NCBI RefSeq assembly: GCF_030272615.1
Contig: NC_081413.1
Coordinates: 20,524,501 to 20,588,500 of the forward strand
Source: Cryptomeria japonica
Lineage: Eukaryota > Streptophyta > Pinopsida > Cupressales > Cupressaceae
Direction: 5' to 3'
Length of the DNA stretch: 64,000 bases
Below the pieces are notes generated by a model. The model made no database searches. It saw nothing but the letters and a program-made list of their open reading frames with translations, and had not been told where the DNA came from. This document shows, one piece after another, positions 47,201-58,315 of this stretch (positions within the stretch are counted from its first letter, which is position 1; each line of letters opens with the position of its first letter). A program made the position numbers and the translations under genes.

Positions 47201-47642
47201 CCGACGAAAGCGTCGTCTTAAAGCTCAGGCAGCTGCTTCTCAAACTTTGCAATCTCCAAAAACACCTTCAGCTAGTATTATTCCATTCTCTCCTCAGTCG
47301 AAAATTGAGCCAAAATCTCCTAAACATAAGATGCATGATGGTCTTGATCCTGTGCGAGTTAAAGATCCTATTTTTATAAATCTTGATGATGATATAGATG
47401 AAAATGTTATTCATGATGAAAATGCTACTCCTCTTTCTTCTGATAGTGAATATGAATATGTTGATGTTGATAACCATTTATCTAACGAATTTTCTAAAGC
47501 ACTTATCCTAGCTGCTAGACAAGAACAACGTGGCTTGGAACATGAACATAGCCCTTGTTTGGATCTTGTGATAGCTCCATCTACTGTGTTGAATGTTCCT
47601 CCTCTAGCGTGTTCCCTACCTTCCCGAAACATTGATCAGTAA
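44223..47642 (+). pseudogene. gag-protease-like ORF of the TR-GAG element
   Basis: A single frame of 1140 codons from the ATG at 44223 to the TAA at 47640, broken by four TAA codons (44988, 45534, 45912, 47103) but by no frameshift. In order: a Ser/Thr/Pro-rich N-terminal part (to about residue 255); Ty3 gag core (VEIPHLEIYNGKGDPLTHVK, LRDKALQWYFSLPSYS, VTDFIGRYKHLYAQI, 45170-45530); zinc knuckle CQFHRQPGHDTEKC (near 45964), a C-x2-H-x4-H-x4-C variant typical of Tat/Ogre gag; protease-like fold (46290-46620) with GVLIDPSCMVNVIT and LGYPWL, where the D-S/T-G motif is replaced by DPSC; a proline-rich linker; a very basic stretch RERRRKRRLKAQAAA (near 47195); and an acidic tail (INLDDDIDENVIHDE). 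No RT follows. Confidence 0.88.
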
Positions 47643-48404
47643 GATCAGGGGGTAGATGACGTGCTAGACTAGTTCATTAGCATAGCAGATTCTCTCCTCC
47701 TCTCTTTTGTTACTTCTTCTATGTGTTATTCTCATTCTTCTATTTTTTGTCCTTAGTGTTGTCTACTTGAGGATGATGCAAAGCATTGAGATCTCTTTTG
47801 GTCTCTCTCATGTTGACTCAAAAGACACATGTGTTCCCTTCTTCTAGGTGACCTTCCTTGATTGGGGAATGATGAACAATTATGCATACATACATATGAT
47901 ATACATGAATTATCATATAGCATACTGACCCCGAGGAAAGCGAAGTCACCTCGTGCTTTGTGTTTTGTGTCTATTATCCTTGGGTTTATCTCACACTTGG
48001 GGGCTAAATCTTTGTGATAACGTGCTCCTTTCCCTTCTCATTTCTTATGTGTATCACTACCTTAAAGCAATCACCCCCATTGAGGCATGTGCGATCACTT
48101 TAACGTAGGGGGGCATACACCCCGTTCATATCTCTTCAAGATACTTGAAAATTTCTTGGCTAACTTAGCTTTGCCTTGAAAATTTTTGGTATTTTTTTCT
48201 TGCATGACTCATAGTGAGGGAACCTTACTACTGACAGTCATGGTTCTCCCTCATGATCTTCCCTTTTACTTTGTCAATTGAAGTCGTAAGATCCTTAGTC
48301 CACTGGGGGCTTGGTGTGTCTTGCCTCCTTGACATGGTGAAAGTCTTTCAATGTTGTTTCCTTGTACTTTACTAGAAGTATGAGTGTACGCTTATACTCT
48401 TGCT
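47643..48404. other. Non-coding 3' region of the TR-GAG element
   Basis: About 760 bases between the ORF and the polypurine tract. It contains several G-runs (GTAGGGGGGCA near 48104, CTTGGGGGCT near 47996) that look like spare polypurine tracts. This is where pol would be expected in an autonomous relative; no pol remnant is seen. Confidence 0.6.
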
Positions 48405-48419
48405 AAAGTGGGGGCTAAA
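48405..48419 (+). other. Polypurine tract of the TR-GAG element
   Basis: AAAGTGGGGGCTAAA immediately precedes the 3' LTR. Confidence 0.8.
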
Positions 48420-49670
48420 TGTAGCGTCCTAAAATTGTGACACTTGTAATTTCGACCGCATTTGGGTCTTCACGATGGTGACGCAACACTGAACCTGAAT
48501 GGAGACCCCGAAACTTGTTCATGACATCAAAAACTGCATTTTTCAGCACCCTGGCCTGATCCTCCTTGCACCCTGCTGTCCCTCGAGATGGGACCATGGC
48601 GCCCAGTGCCCTGGTCCTTCAAGACCATGGCGTCTAGCACCCTAGTCCCCCAAGACCATGGCGCCCAGCGCCCTGGTCCCTGGCCCTATTTTGGGCCCGG
48701 TCTCTTATGGGGCTTCGGGTCTTTATTTTTGCAAATTGGAAAATAATCTTCCTAGGTCGGCCTAAGGTCAGAAAAATCAGTCTATCAACCCTAATTGGCA
48801 AGTATATAAACTACATTTCCCCTCTCAAAAAGGGAGATGGAAAAAAGGTGGAAGCGATATTCAAACATTCAAACATTCAAGCATTCAAGCATTCCTTCAA
48901 GCAATTGATCATTCTAAGTCTCCATTCAAGGCTAAGTGTTGCATTCAAGACAAGGATTCAACCATTGAACAGGAGATCACATACAACATACAACATACAA
49001 CAACAATTACACCTTCGCATGTAAGAATACAAACATTCTTACAACAAGGTATTGGTACTTTATTACATTACAATCATTTACATTTACAACATTTCTCATT
49101 TCTTGGTTAATTCCAAAACTGGGGTTTGACCTAAGGGCAAACCCCTAATCCCTAACCCCCCAATCGTCCTCGCTTTTCTGTGTGTAGATTGTAGGTACGC
49201 GGCTGTAATTGAAGATCTGGAATCCTTGTGCAGAGACGAATAGATCCCCCTTCGTTTTGCAGATTTTTCGGAGGACCGTGTGCACGCCGGGCGCCATCAT
49301 CCCGTCAACTTTCGCTCAAATTTGTAGGACAGCATCGTCTCGACATTTTTCTACTAATTCCAGGTCTGCAGCTTCATCTCATATCCCTATCTCTGTTTAT
49401 AAGTGAATCTTTCTTACTTTACATGCATTCCTAGTTCAATCTTTCTATCTACATTCTTTACAAAAGAGGGTAGCCTTGCTGTCTTAACCCTTGAAACTCA
49501 TTTAGAATCCAATCTTGCATTGTGTGGGATTGGATCTTGTGGGTTTCAACCCCTCTTTTGAATTTAAAGTCTCCCCTAAGTGAAAACCATCAACCCTAGT
49601 GACCTCCTTTCTCTCTCCTTGGAGTGGTGGGGGGAACACTTAGGGTTCGCTCACAATTTTCTGCTTTACA
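48420..49670 (+). repeat. 3' LTR of the TR-GAG element
   Basis: Partner of 41815-43043, 22 bases longer mainly because it holds three 31-bp units (48592-48682) instead of two. It ends CTGCTTTACA and is followed by GTTGG. Confidence 0.95.
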
Positions 49671-49675
49671 GTTGG

Positions 49676-50842
49676 GTTTATTTTCAAAGGATGAGTAATG
49701 TTGTTTCTATGTGGAACTCCTGATTTCACTGTTGTGAATTGAGAGATCCTAAGAGGAATGTTGAGTTCCAAGTATTTTGTTATAATTGCCATTCAATCAT
49801 CTAAAATAGTTTCTTTTGTATTTGAATTTAAAATGGGGGTATATTTACCCATCTCTATAGTCAGTTTAGAAGTTAGTCTCTAGTTGGGTATGTTGTTACT
49901 TTTCAATATCATTTTCCTCTCAGTTTCTATCAAACACCCTACTCTACTCTGCTTTAGGGGGGCATTTTAAGGCAAGTTTGAAGGAAGTTGATCTAATTTC
50001 AATGTTCTAGTCCCTCTACAGGCAAAGTAGGGCTCACTCTTCTGAAAGAAGGTGACTTTGTTTCATTATGTTATTTTCATTTATTTGCACACTAATCTTC
50101 ATACTTCATTTCATTACTTCTTGAGATCTACCCGGTAATTGTGGTTTTGTTTCTAAGATTTTAAATTAACTAGAATACCATGAATGTTGTTGTTTAAGAT
50201 AGTTTAGTCTCAAGAAACTTTTCATTATCATGTTCTTAGAAAGCATTAGAGTAATTTTCTTAAGATTAGATAGAAGCTTTATTATGTTTCACTCATTGAA
50301 TCAATTTATATATTGCAATGTGTGTGTTCTTAGATCAAATTATGTTTATTTATTTCATGGAAGCATAAATAGGTTCTTTTATTGCAAAATATAATTAGGA
50401 GTTTGATTTTAGTACAATTGGAATTAAGTTAGAATATGTTCATTTGATTTGTTTAAATGGGCGATTCCAAGGATGGTTCTTGTGAAGTCATGTTTAGTCT
50501 GAGTAGGGCAGTTTGGTCATTATGGATAGGATCATTGTTGGTTTAGTAGAGTTAGTAGAATATAGGAAGAAGAGACCTCTAGGATTTCTACGATTAGAGT
50601 TTCTATTTGATAGATCCTGACAAATCTTGACTGAGAAAGAATCACAACACTATAAGCAAAACCCCCCAAAACTAAAAATATTCCTTGTCACATACAACTT
50701 TAGACACACCCAATTTAGTAAATATGAATGAAATGACGTGATTATAGTAACAACAAAAACTTTGCCCTTCACTCTTCAAGAGATAATTTCACCATTAAAT
50801 AATGTTAATTTTCTTGGATTTTTTTTTAACACTTATTGTTTT
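49676..50842. other. Unassigned region
   Basis: AT-rich DNA between the TR-GAG element and the solo LTR. No supportable ORF or repeat. Its last part could belong to the decayed minus-strand Ty3 element that continues beyond the solo LTR, but I cannot show it. Confidence 0.4.
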
Positions 50843-51912
50843 TGTAGCATCATAAAATTGCAACCTTGCAATTTTCGACCGCATTTGGGTCTTCACATTG
50901 GCAAATGAATCCCTAAGCCTGATTGGACCTTTCCCTAATTTGGGCTTCCTTTGCATTAATCTTGCTTTGGGCTTTGCAATTTTGAAGCGGAAAAAGCTTC
51001 CCTATATCGGCCTATAATGAAAAATCGGTTAATTAACCCTAATTGATGAATATATAAGATGCATTATTCCCTCCTATTTTTATAATAATATACATACATG
51101 AAGTGGAAATTGCGATCCTAAGAAAAATCAAGCATTCAAGCATTCAAGAATCCATTGAGAATCTCAAGTCTCCTTTCAAGGCGAAGTGTTTCATTCAAGT
51201 CAAGGATTCAACCATTGAAGTGGAGATCTCTTTCAACATTCAATTCAACATATCCATTCAAACAACTCTATCAACATTTCAATTGCACCCTCTCTTGAGG
51301 TGAATTCTATTTCAGTCATTTACTTTCATTTACTTGCAAGTACTTTCCATCATTTGGTTAATTCAAAAACTGGGGTTTGACCTAAAGGAAAACCCCCAAT
51401 CCCAATAATATTTCCTCTATTTTTTGTTTGCAGGTTGTAGGTGCATAGCTATATTTGCAGATTTGGACTCCATTTTCAAAGATGGAAAACCCTTTTCGGC
51501 ATGCGGAATTTTTGGAGGACCGTGTGAACTTTTAACACGGTCTCGACAACTTTCGCTCAAATATGCAGGAGAGCTTCATCTCGACATTTTACTGCTAATT
51601 TCAGGTGCACAACTTCTTCCTGTATTTCTATCTCAAGTTATAATAATTTCTTTGTCACTTTTACTCTTAGTCTTAAACCGCATAATTCAATGTATCCATT
51701 CTGAAAGAGGGGTTAATTTCACTTTCCAGATTCATTGTTAATTCACTCAGCATTCAATCTATTAAGATTGGATCTAGTGAGTTCTCTCCCCTCTTTTAAA
51801 TGTAATGGGCATGAGAGGTTTAAGGGAATCTTTGGTGAAACTTTCACTCCTTTTCTTGAGGAGAAAAAAGATTTCCGCTTGATTTCCCCATCACCCTTTC
51901 TCACCCATTACA
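50843..51912 (+). mobile_element. Solo LTR related to the TR-GAG element
   Basis: A 1070-bp sequence starts TGTAGCATCATAAAATTG and ends CCCATTACA, flanked by GTTTT on both sides (50838-50842 and 51913-51917). It shares with the TR-GAG LTR the start (GACCGCATTTGGGTCTTCAC), the TATA region, the ATTCAAGC decamers, the TTGACCTAA block and the GAGGACCGTGTG motif, but lacks the 31-bp GC-rich units and is strongly diverged. It is either a different subfamily or much older; recombination between two LTRs would have left it. Confidence 0.85.
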
Positions 51913-51917
51913 GTTTT

Positions 51918-52420
51918 AAGGTAGACTTAATTGTAGAACTATGATTGCAATATGCCTTTGTCTACTGAGGGCATCAGCCACCTTATTTTGTGTTGTCTTA
52001 ATATACTCAATATTGAAATCATACTCACCAAAAAACTCTAATCATCTTTTTCATCTAGCATTCAAGTTTGGTTGGGTGCAAATATACTTATGTCCTAGAT
52101 GATATGTCTTCAAATTAAAACATTTACCAAAAGGATAGTGTCTCCATATCTGTAGTGCATGAATAATAGCCACCAACTCCAAATTATGAGGGCATAATTA
52201 TTCTCATATTATTTTAACTTTTTGGATTCATAAGCATCGCTTACCTATTTTGCATGAGTACTCATCTAACACCTTCTCCTAAAACATCTATTATCATGGT
52301 AAAATTGGAGAAATTGTAAGGTTTTAGTTAAAAATTTGAAAGGCATTGTCACATTTGTTGGTCCACTCAAATATTTTCCCTTTTAATTGAAGTGTGGTAA
52401 TAAAAGCTATAATATTTGAA
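51918..52420 (-). pseudogene. Ty3 RNase H remnant, minus strand
   Basis: Reads HKYICTQPNLNAR, then LEFFGEYDFNIEYIKTTQNK and VADALSR, the C-terminal half of a Ty3 RNase H with its last catalytic Asp; two stops lie within. It follows the RT at 53110-52426 in correct order and is cut by the solo LTR. Confidence 0.8.
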
Positions 52421-52425
52421 AATCC

Positions 52426-53110
52426 TTATACAAACTTCCAATAATATCCAACAAGACCAATTAAACTATAGACTTTAGAGACATTATGGGTTGTAGGCCA
52501 TTTTACTATTGCTTTAATATTCTCTAGATCTAAAATAATACCATTAATTGAGATGATGTGACCTAGGTAATGCACCTTTCTTTGGTTAAAAAAAACACTT
52601 GGATAATTTACTAAAAATTTTGTGCTCACTCAAATGCTATTCTATCTTCTAAAATTCTTCTCATGGTCCTCAATATATTTCAATGCAATTAAGATATCAT
52701 CTATGAATATCAACATGAAACCATCTAAAAAATCCTTTGAATACATTATTCATCAAAGTCATAAAAGATGTGGGGACATCAAATAACCCAAAAGGCACAA
52801 AAATGAACTTGTAGTGGCTATATTGGGTCTTGAAGGTTGTCTTATCCATATCTTTATCTTTAATTCTCAATTGGTGACACCCAGATCCAAGGTTGATTTT
52901 TGAGAACACTGGTTCCCCCCTCATTCGGTCAAAGAGATCATCAATTCTTGGGATTGGGTACCTATTTTTAATATTTGTTTTGTTTATAATTTTACAATCA
53001 ATACATATTTGCAAGGTTCTATCCTTGTCTTCACAAATATGATGGTTGTTGTCTAAGACGACACACTAGGTTTGATCAAACGTCTATCAAGAAACTATTG
53101 AAGTTGGACT
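52426..53110 (-). pseudogene. Ty3 reverse transcriptase remnant, minus strand
   Basis: Reads QICIDCKIINKTNIKNRYPI, RIDDLFDRMRGEPVFSKINL, SGCHQLRIKDKDMDKTTFKT, a degenerate FVPFGLFDVPTSFM, then after a frameshift the catalytic box FIDDILIA (near 52700), and finally VHYLGHIISINGI and LIGLVGYYWKFV. These are the ordered motifs of a Ty3 RT of the chromovirus type; lineage by eye. Several frameshifts and stops make it inactive. Confidence 0.88.
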
Positions 53111-54449
53111 TTCAACTAATACAACTTTATAGTAGTCATCCTATAACAAGCCCTTTACTAAGGTGCAATTATAGGAAGAATATTTATAGAGAAATTAAAT
53201 TCCCAATTTTGAAAAAATGTCCATAATCTATCTAAGAATAGGGTAGTCATCAAGAGTTGGCTTCCTATTATCGAACCTCTAATATGAATAGAATATATAT
53301 AATAGATCCTTTCCTTTTACCTTCATTTAACTGGTTATCTGAGATTTATCTAATTTATATGTGTTGTTTAGTATTATGAATCTCAATGGGTCTATCCTTA
53401 TTATCTAGGAAATTTACTATCTTATCCTAATAGTTTCCTATAGATTTATGTTCGATCAACTTGTTGATTCATAATATTACATCATACAAACCTAAATGAG
53501 ACACATATAAGTTGACTTGACTTTGGAAACTTGCAAGTTCCAACTTACTATGATAAAAATAATGATCCACCCTCTTCTCTGTACGATTTCAATACTAAAC
53601 CATCTAGTCATGTGTAGGATCATAAGGGGCCAAAAAGTAGCAATATTTTGACTAAAGTTCTGATTGATATCTTGACTGAAAAATATCTATAATTTCAAAC
53701 AATATCACACTTTTTGAATTCAAAACATGCATCACATTCTATGCTTCACATACTATACGATAAAAAAAATTTGAATTTCATAAAGTTTTGACCATGTTAT
53801 GGTTGTCAGACATGAGTTTTTTATATTTTTAAAAAGTTGTAGTAAAAAATTCATAATTAAATATTTATTTCAAAAAAAAAAAAAGTATGTGTGACATCTG
53901 AACACGTGTATTCTACTTATATCTAAAATATTATAAAAAAAATGATTTAATTGTGGTTAGGGTGGTCAAATAGACACCCACTTCTTATCTTTTTCCTAAG
54001 ATTTTAGTAATACTACATTAAAATTTCAATTTTTTGTCAAATAGATTTTTTTGTTTTTAGAAAACAACTAGTAGCTTAGAAACCATATTAATTTTTGTAC
54101 AAATTATATTCTTACATATTTCTAAAATAATTTTGGTGACATATTCAAATTTTTACATCAAGTTTCCTTAAAAAAAAAAAAACTCTCTGTTTTTTGAATT
54201 TTCATTGCCACTTAAGGGCTTGTTTGGTCCACCATGATCTTGCACATACCCATCCAAGAATTAGCCATATGCCCTACTTTAACTAGTAACTTTGAATTTG
54301 TCTTAGGATCTACAAAATTTATAGAGCATATCAGAGAATTGAATTGGCATGGCCTATAATTATACTTTCCTATAATCCACCACTATATGGAAGTGATGTT
54401 GAGATAGTTGATGTTTATTCTTTCCACTTTGTCCTACTAATTTATAAGG
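53111..54449. other. Decayed interior of the minus-strand Ty3 element
   Basis: By position this should hold protease and the region between gag and RT, but I could not recognise either. The sequence has several A or T runs (for example near 53872 and 54171). Confidence 0.4.
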
Positions 54450-55120
54450 ACAAGAATATTCATAATATTCACCTCAAAAAATATAGAACTCATTCTTGTT
54501 ATTGTCGTTTGACCGTTTTTTATTGTATTTTCCTATAGCTTCTCCCTAAAAAATATTATTTCTTTTGAGATTTCTAATCTAATTATGGTTGTTGTTTTGA
54601 TAGTTATTATTCTATTTGTTTTTCATAACCACCTTTCTTGCTTTAAAATTTCCACAAGTTTTCCATTTGATGATGTTTTTTGTATTTTAAAAGACTTCAT
54701 CCATGGTCAAGGGATTACAAATGTCTACATCTTCTCCAATATGTGGTAGCAACCGTAAGATGAACTTTATATTTTAAAAAATGTTCATCCAATTAATATT
54801 TTGACACATATTGAAGTAGTTGAGTGAGTTTCTTCAAGTATTGAGTTACAATCAAAATTACTTGAGTCATATTTTGAAATTTAGTCTTCTTGTTACCTAA
54901 AAATAATTAAGGAAAATAACTCTTCTTGAAGAGAGAAGGGAAGAATTTTGAAGTAGATTCTCCTAGAAATAGTCATATTTATCCTTCACATTGTCTCAGC
55001 ATGTAGCTACATCACCATTGAGCTAATATGCATGCGAAATAGCCTTAATTTCATTTGTCAAGCTCTTGAGCACAAAGTATTTTTCTATCTCAATAAATCA
55101 AGCTTTGGTCGGATCTCCTA
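54450..55120 (-). pseudogene. Ty3 gag remnant, minus strand
   Basis: Around 55045-54960 the minus strand reads SHAY, a stop, LNGDVATC, a stop, DNVKDKYDYF, which matches the usual Ty3 gag core pattern L-x-G-D-A-A-x-x-W-W-D. Further on, weaker pieces such as MDEVF and KWKTCGNFKARK fit the gag C-terminal side. It has many stops. It lies upstream, on the same strand, of the RT remnant, as expected. Confidence 0.5.
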
Positions 55121-55125
55121 TCGTT

Positions 55126-56030
<905 letters not shown>

Positions 56031-57390
56031 CTCCTTTTGTTTTTTATTAGGTAAGTAGGGATTTTGAAAGGGCCCTGAACCCTTGTACAAAGAAGGAAGA
56101 CATTCAACTTGAGAAAGCAGAACACAACTCCTAGAGCAAAAGGACAAATGACATGGGAAAAAAAAAAAGCTCTTGATACCATCAAGGGTTTTCAAAAAGA
56201 TCCAATCAAAAAGATCGAAAACCTTCATGGGTGTAAAAGGGCACCCAAAAATCTTCACTTCCAAAAACTAATTATTTGGAAAGACAAAGAAGGAATGTCA
56301 GCTAGACCATTCACCTACAAAACCTCCTAGACATCTAGGTGCAAAAGGAGGAGGGAATTTTCCCTTTAATAATGGTTTTGAATTGGCGCCCTAAACCAAC
56401 CAGCAACTTCTAGACCGAAATATCCAAAAAATAAATCAACTTCTCGCTTGCTAAACTCCTCTCCACGTTAATAGAAGAGGATCCCACCTCAATAGGAGAA
56501 ATAGAGAAGAAAACATATAGAGGGGTGAACCAAACAGGCCACAATCTAGCATCTGAGCAACACCAATTGAGATAATACCACATAGAGCGACCTCCATCCT
56601 TCTTCCAAAAGAAGATCCCCACCATAGTAGGAGATGTCCCCACCTCAATAAGGAATAAGAAAGAAAGCAGTAGGAGGAAAATACACCATTTTGCCAACAA
56701 AGTATCCCTAGAAACAACTCTTCCAACAGCCACAAAAGGAACACAAGACCAGCCATGTCCACCTTCCTCCCCTCAACCGCCAAAGATGACAAGAACATGA
56801 CAAGAACAGAGCCATAAAGAAGCCTTCCTTCACAAAGTGACCAGGCTAGGAGCATCCCACAAGAGACTAGAGAAGACAACCAGACACCCTAAGCCAAGAA
56901 CTTGGGACCCAAAAACTGTCCCACAACACCAGCAAAGATCGGGCCAACATCAAAACCAAGAGCAACTCCGTAGCACTAGACATCCTGCCTCACGCCCCAC
57001 AAACACAGAGTTCCAGTGGCAACAGCAGGGCCCACCCTCACCCAAGAAAACACAGATCAAGAAGGAAGTAGAGGCCATGAAGAAACGAATTAACATACAG
57101 CTCCCTCCGGAAGGCAGAAGGACTAGGAGCCTAGGAAGGAGGGTCGAGGGCACCCTTCAGAGCCCAAACCATTAGGAAACTCTGCAATCATCCGGCGCTA
57201 GAGGCAACCCTAAGCCACAAAACCTCGACGAGTCCAAAAGCCACCATAAAAGGTAAAGGGAGCGACGAAAAAGGCCATCCAAAGCCATTTGAGCCCTCGT
57301 CCCCATCGCCATCATCAGTCTTTTCATCCCCTACATCGCCCTCATCACCAGAAACCCTCAACCCCCCGCTCTCGCCCATCGTATTAACAC
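56031..57390 (-). mobile_element. GC-richer LINE 3' fragment
   Basis: On the minus strand the block ends with GGGCCCTTTCAAAATCCC, then TACTTACCTAATAAAAAAC and an A-rich run, a form typical of plant LINE 3' ends. The interior (56400-57390) is clearly richer in G and C than the DNA around it and has overlapping ORFs on both strands that share no known domain. The 5' side stops near 57390 without RT or RNase H. No target-site duplication was found. It could be a LINE tail or a different retroposon. Confidence 0.4.
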
Positions 57391-57530
57391 AACATTTTTG
57401 TTGATTTAGTACCTACGCTTCTTTTGTTATCCATTTATGGCACCCATCCTTTCTACATCTAAGATAAGAATAAAATTTTAATTAAACATACTATAGAAAG
57501 TGAAATTGTTCCCCTCCTAGCAACTTTTCT

Positions 57531-57868
57531 TATCAAGGATATATTTCTAGTCATTATACTAGCTTCGGTACTTTGTTACAATTTCTATATTTCTAACTCA
57601 TCAAAATATATATATAGTTTGGGGCTTCAGATTACGATACGAAATTCTGCAATCAATCTTATTTTAAAGGATATAACTAAGTGTGACTCAAGGAAAGCTT
57701 AATGAATATTTACGCATAAATATTTTTGCTAGGATGCTTTATTAAAGACAGATAAATATGTCACTATTAACAAAGTCATACAAGGTTTGACAGGATAAGA
57801 AAATTGGTATCGGGTTAGACATGCAATGCAGAGATTATCTAATCCTATAAAACCTGATTGTAAAACAA
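57531..57868. repeat. Repeat C, right copy
   Basis: Matches 3188-3468 in the same orientation, with an extra 57 bases in the middle (57694-57750). Confidence 0.75.
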
Positions 57869-57883
57869 GGAGATCTTATATAA

Positions 57884-58108
57884 CATAACTAGCCTATATA
57901 TATATTTAATAATATATAGAATAAGTCAAGAGATATTCTTTTAGAGGCACATTTTTATATAATATAACTAGCATATATATATTCAATAATATATAGAATA
58001 AGTCAAGAGATATTCTTTTAGAGGCGCATTTTTATTTTTTAATCTATCAGCATTAAAGTGTAATAGGCGCCTCTAGAAGGATATCTCTCGACTTATTCTA
58101 TATATATT
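57884..58108. repeat. 77-bp tandem unit followed by a foldback
   Basis: A unit containing ATAAGTCAAGAGATATTCTT is repeated with a 77-base period (57921 and 57998). The second copy (57988-58027) is then followed, after a loop of about 39 bases, by its inverted complement (58067-58108, with GCGCCTCT at its start). The stem is about 40 base pairs with only a few mismatches, so the DNA or its RNA could form a long hairpin. Confidence 0.85.
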
Positions 58109-58315
58109 GCAAGACATGAGATAAATTAATTTCAAATTATATATTGTTGTATAGTTATATTATACGTGAATTGGAAGACATGACATAATTTAATTTTAAA
58201 TTATATATTGTTATATACTTATATATTTTGGTTTCATACAGTGTAAGATTTAGGATTCCATTTGGTTCAATTCTAGATTTAGAATTATAGTTTGGAATGT
58301 GATCAAAATAGTAGT

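Larger units (their letters stand above)
41815..49670 (+). mobile_element. LTR retrotransposon with gag but no RT or integrase (TR-GAG type)
   Basis: A 7856-bp element with LTRs of 1229 and 1251 bp, a primer-site-like sequence, one long ORF and a polypurine tract. The flanks are GTCGG (41810-41814) and GTTGG (49671-49675), a 5-bp duplication with one C-to-T change. The internal region has gag, a zinc-knuckle and a degenerate protease-like domain, but no RT, RNase H or integrase motif in any frame. Such non-autonomous elements are known in plants as terminal-repeat retrotransposons with gag domain. Its enzymes would have to come from a partner, probably a Ty3 element, since gag and the knuckle are of Ty3 Tat/Ogre type. 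About 5% LTR-LTR difference by eye. Confidence 0.88.
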
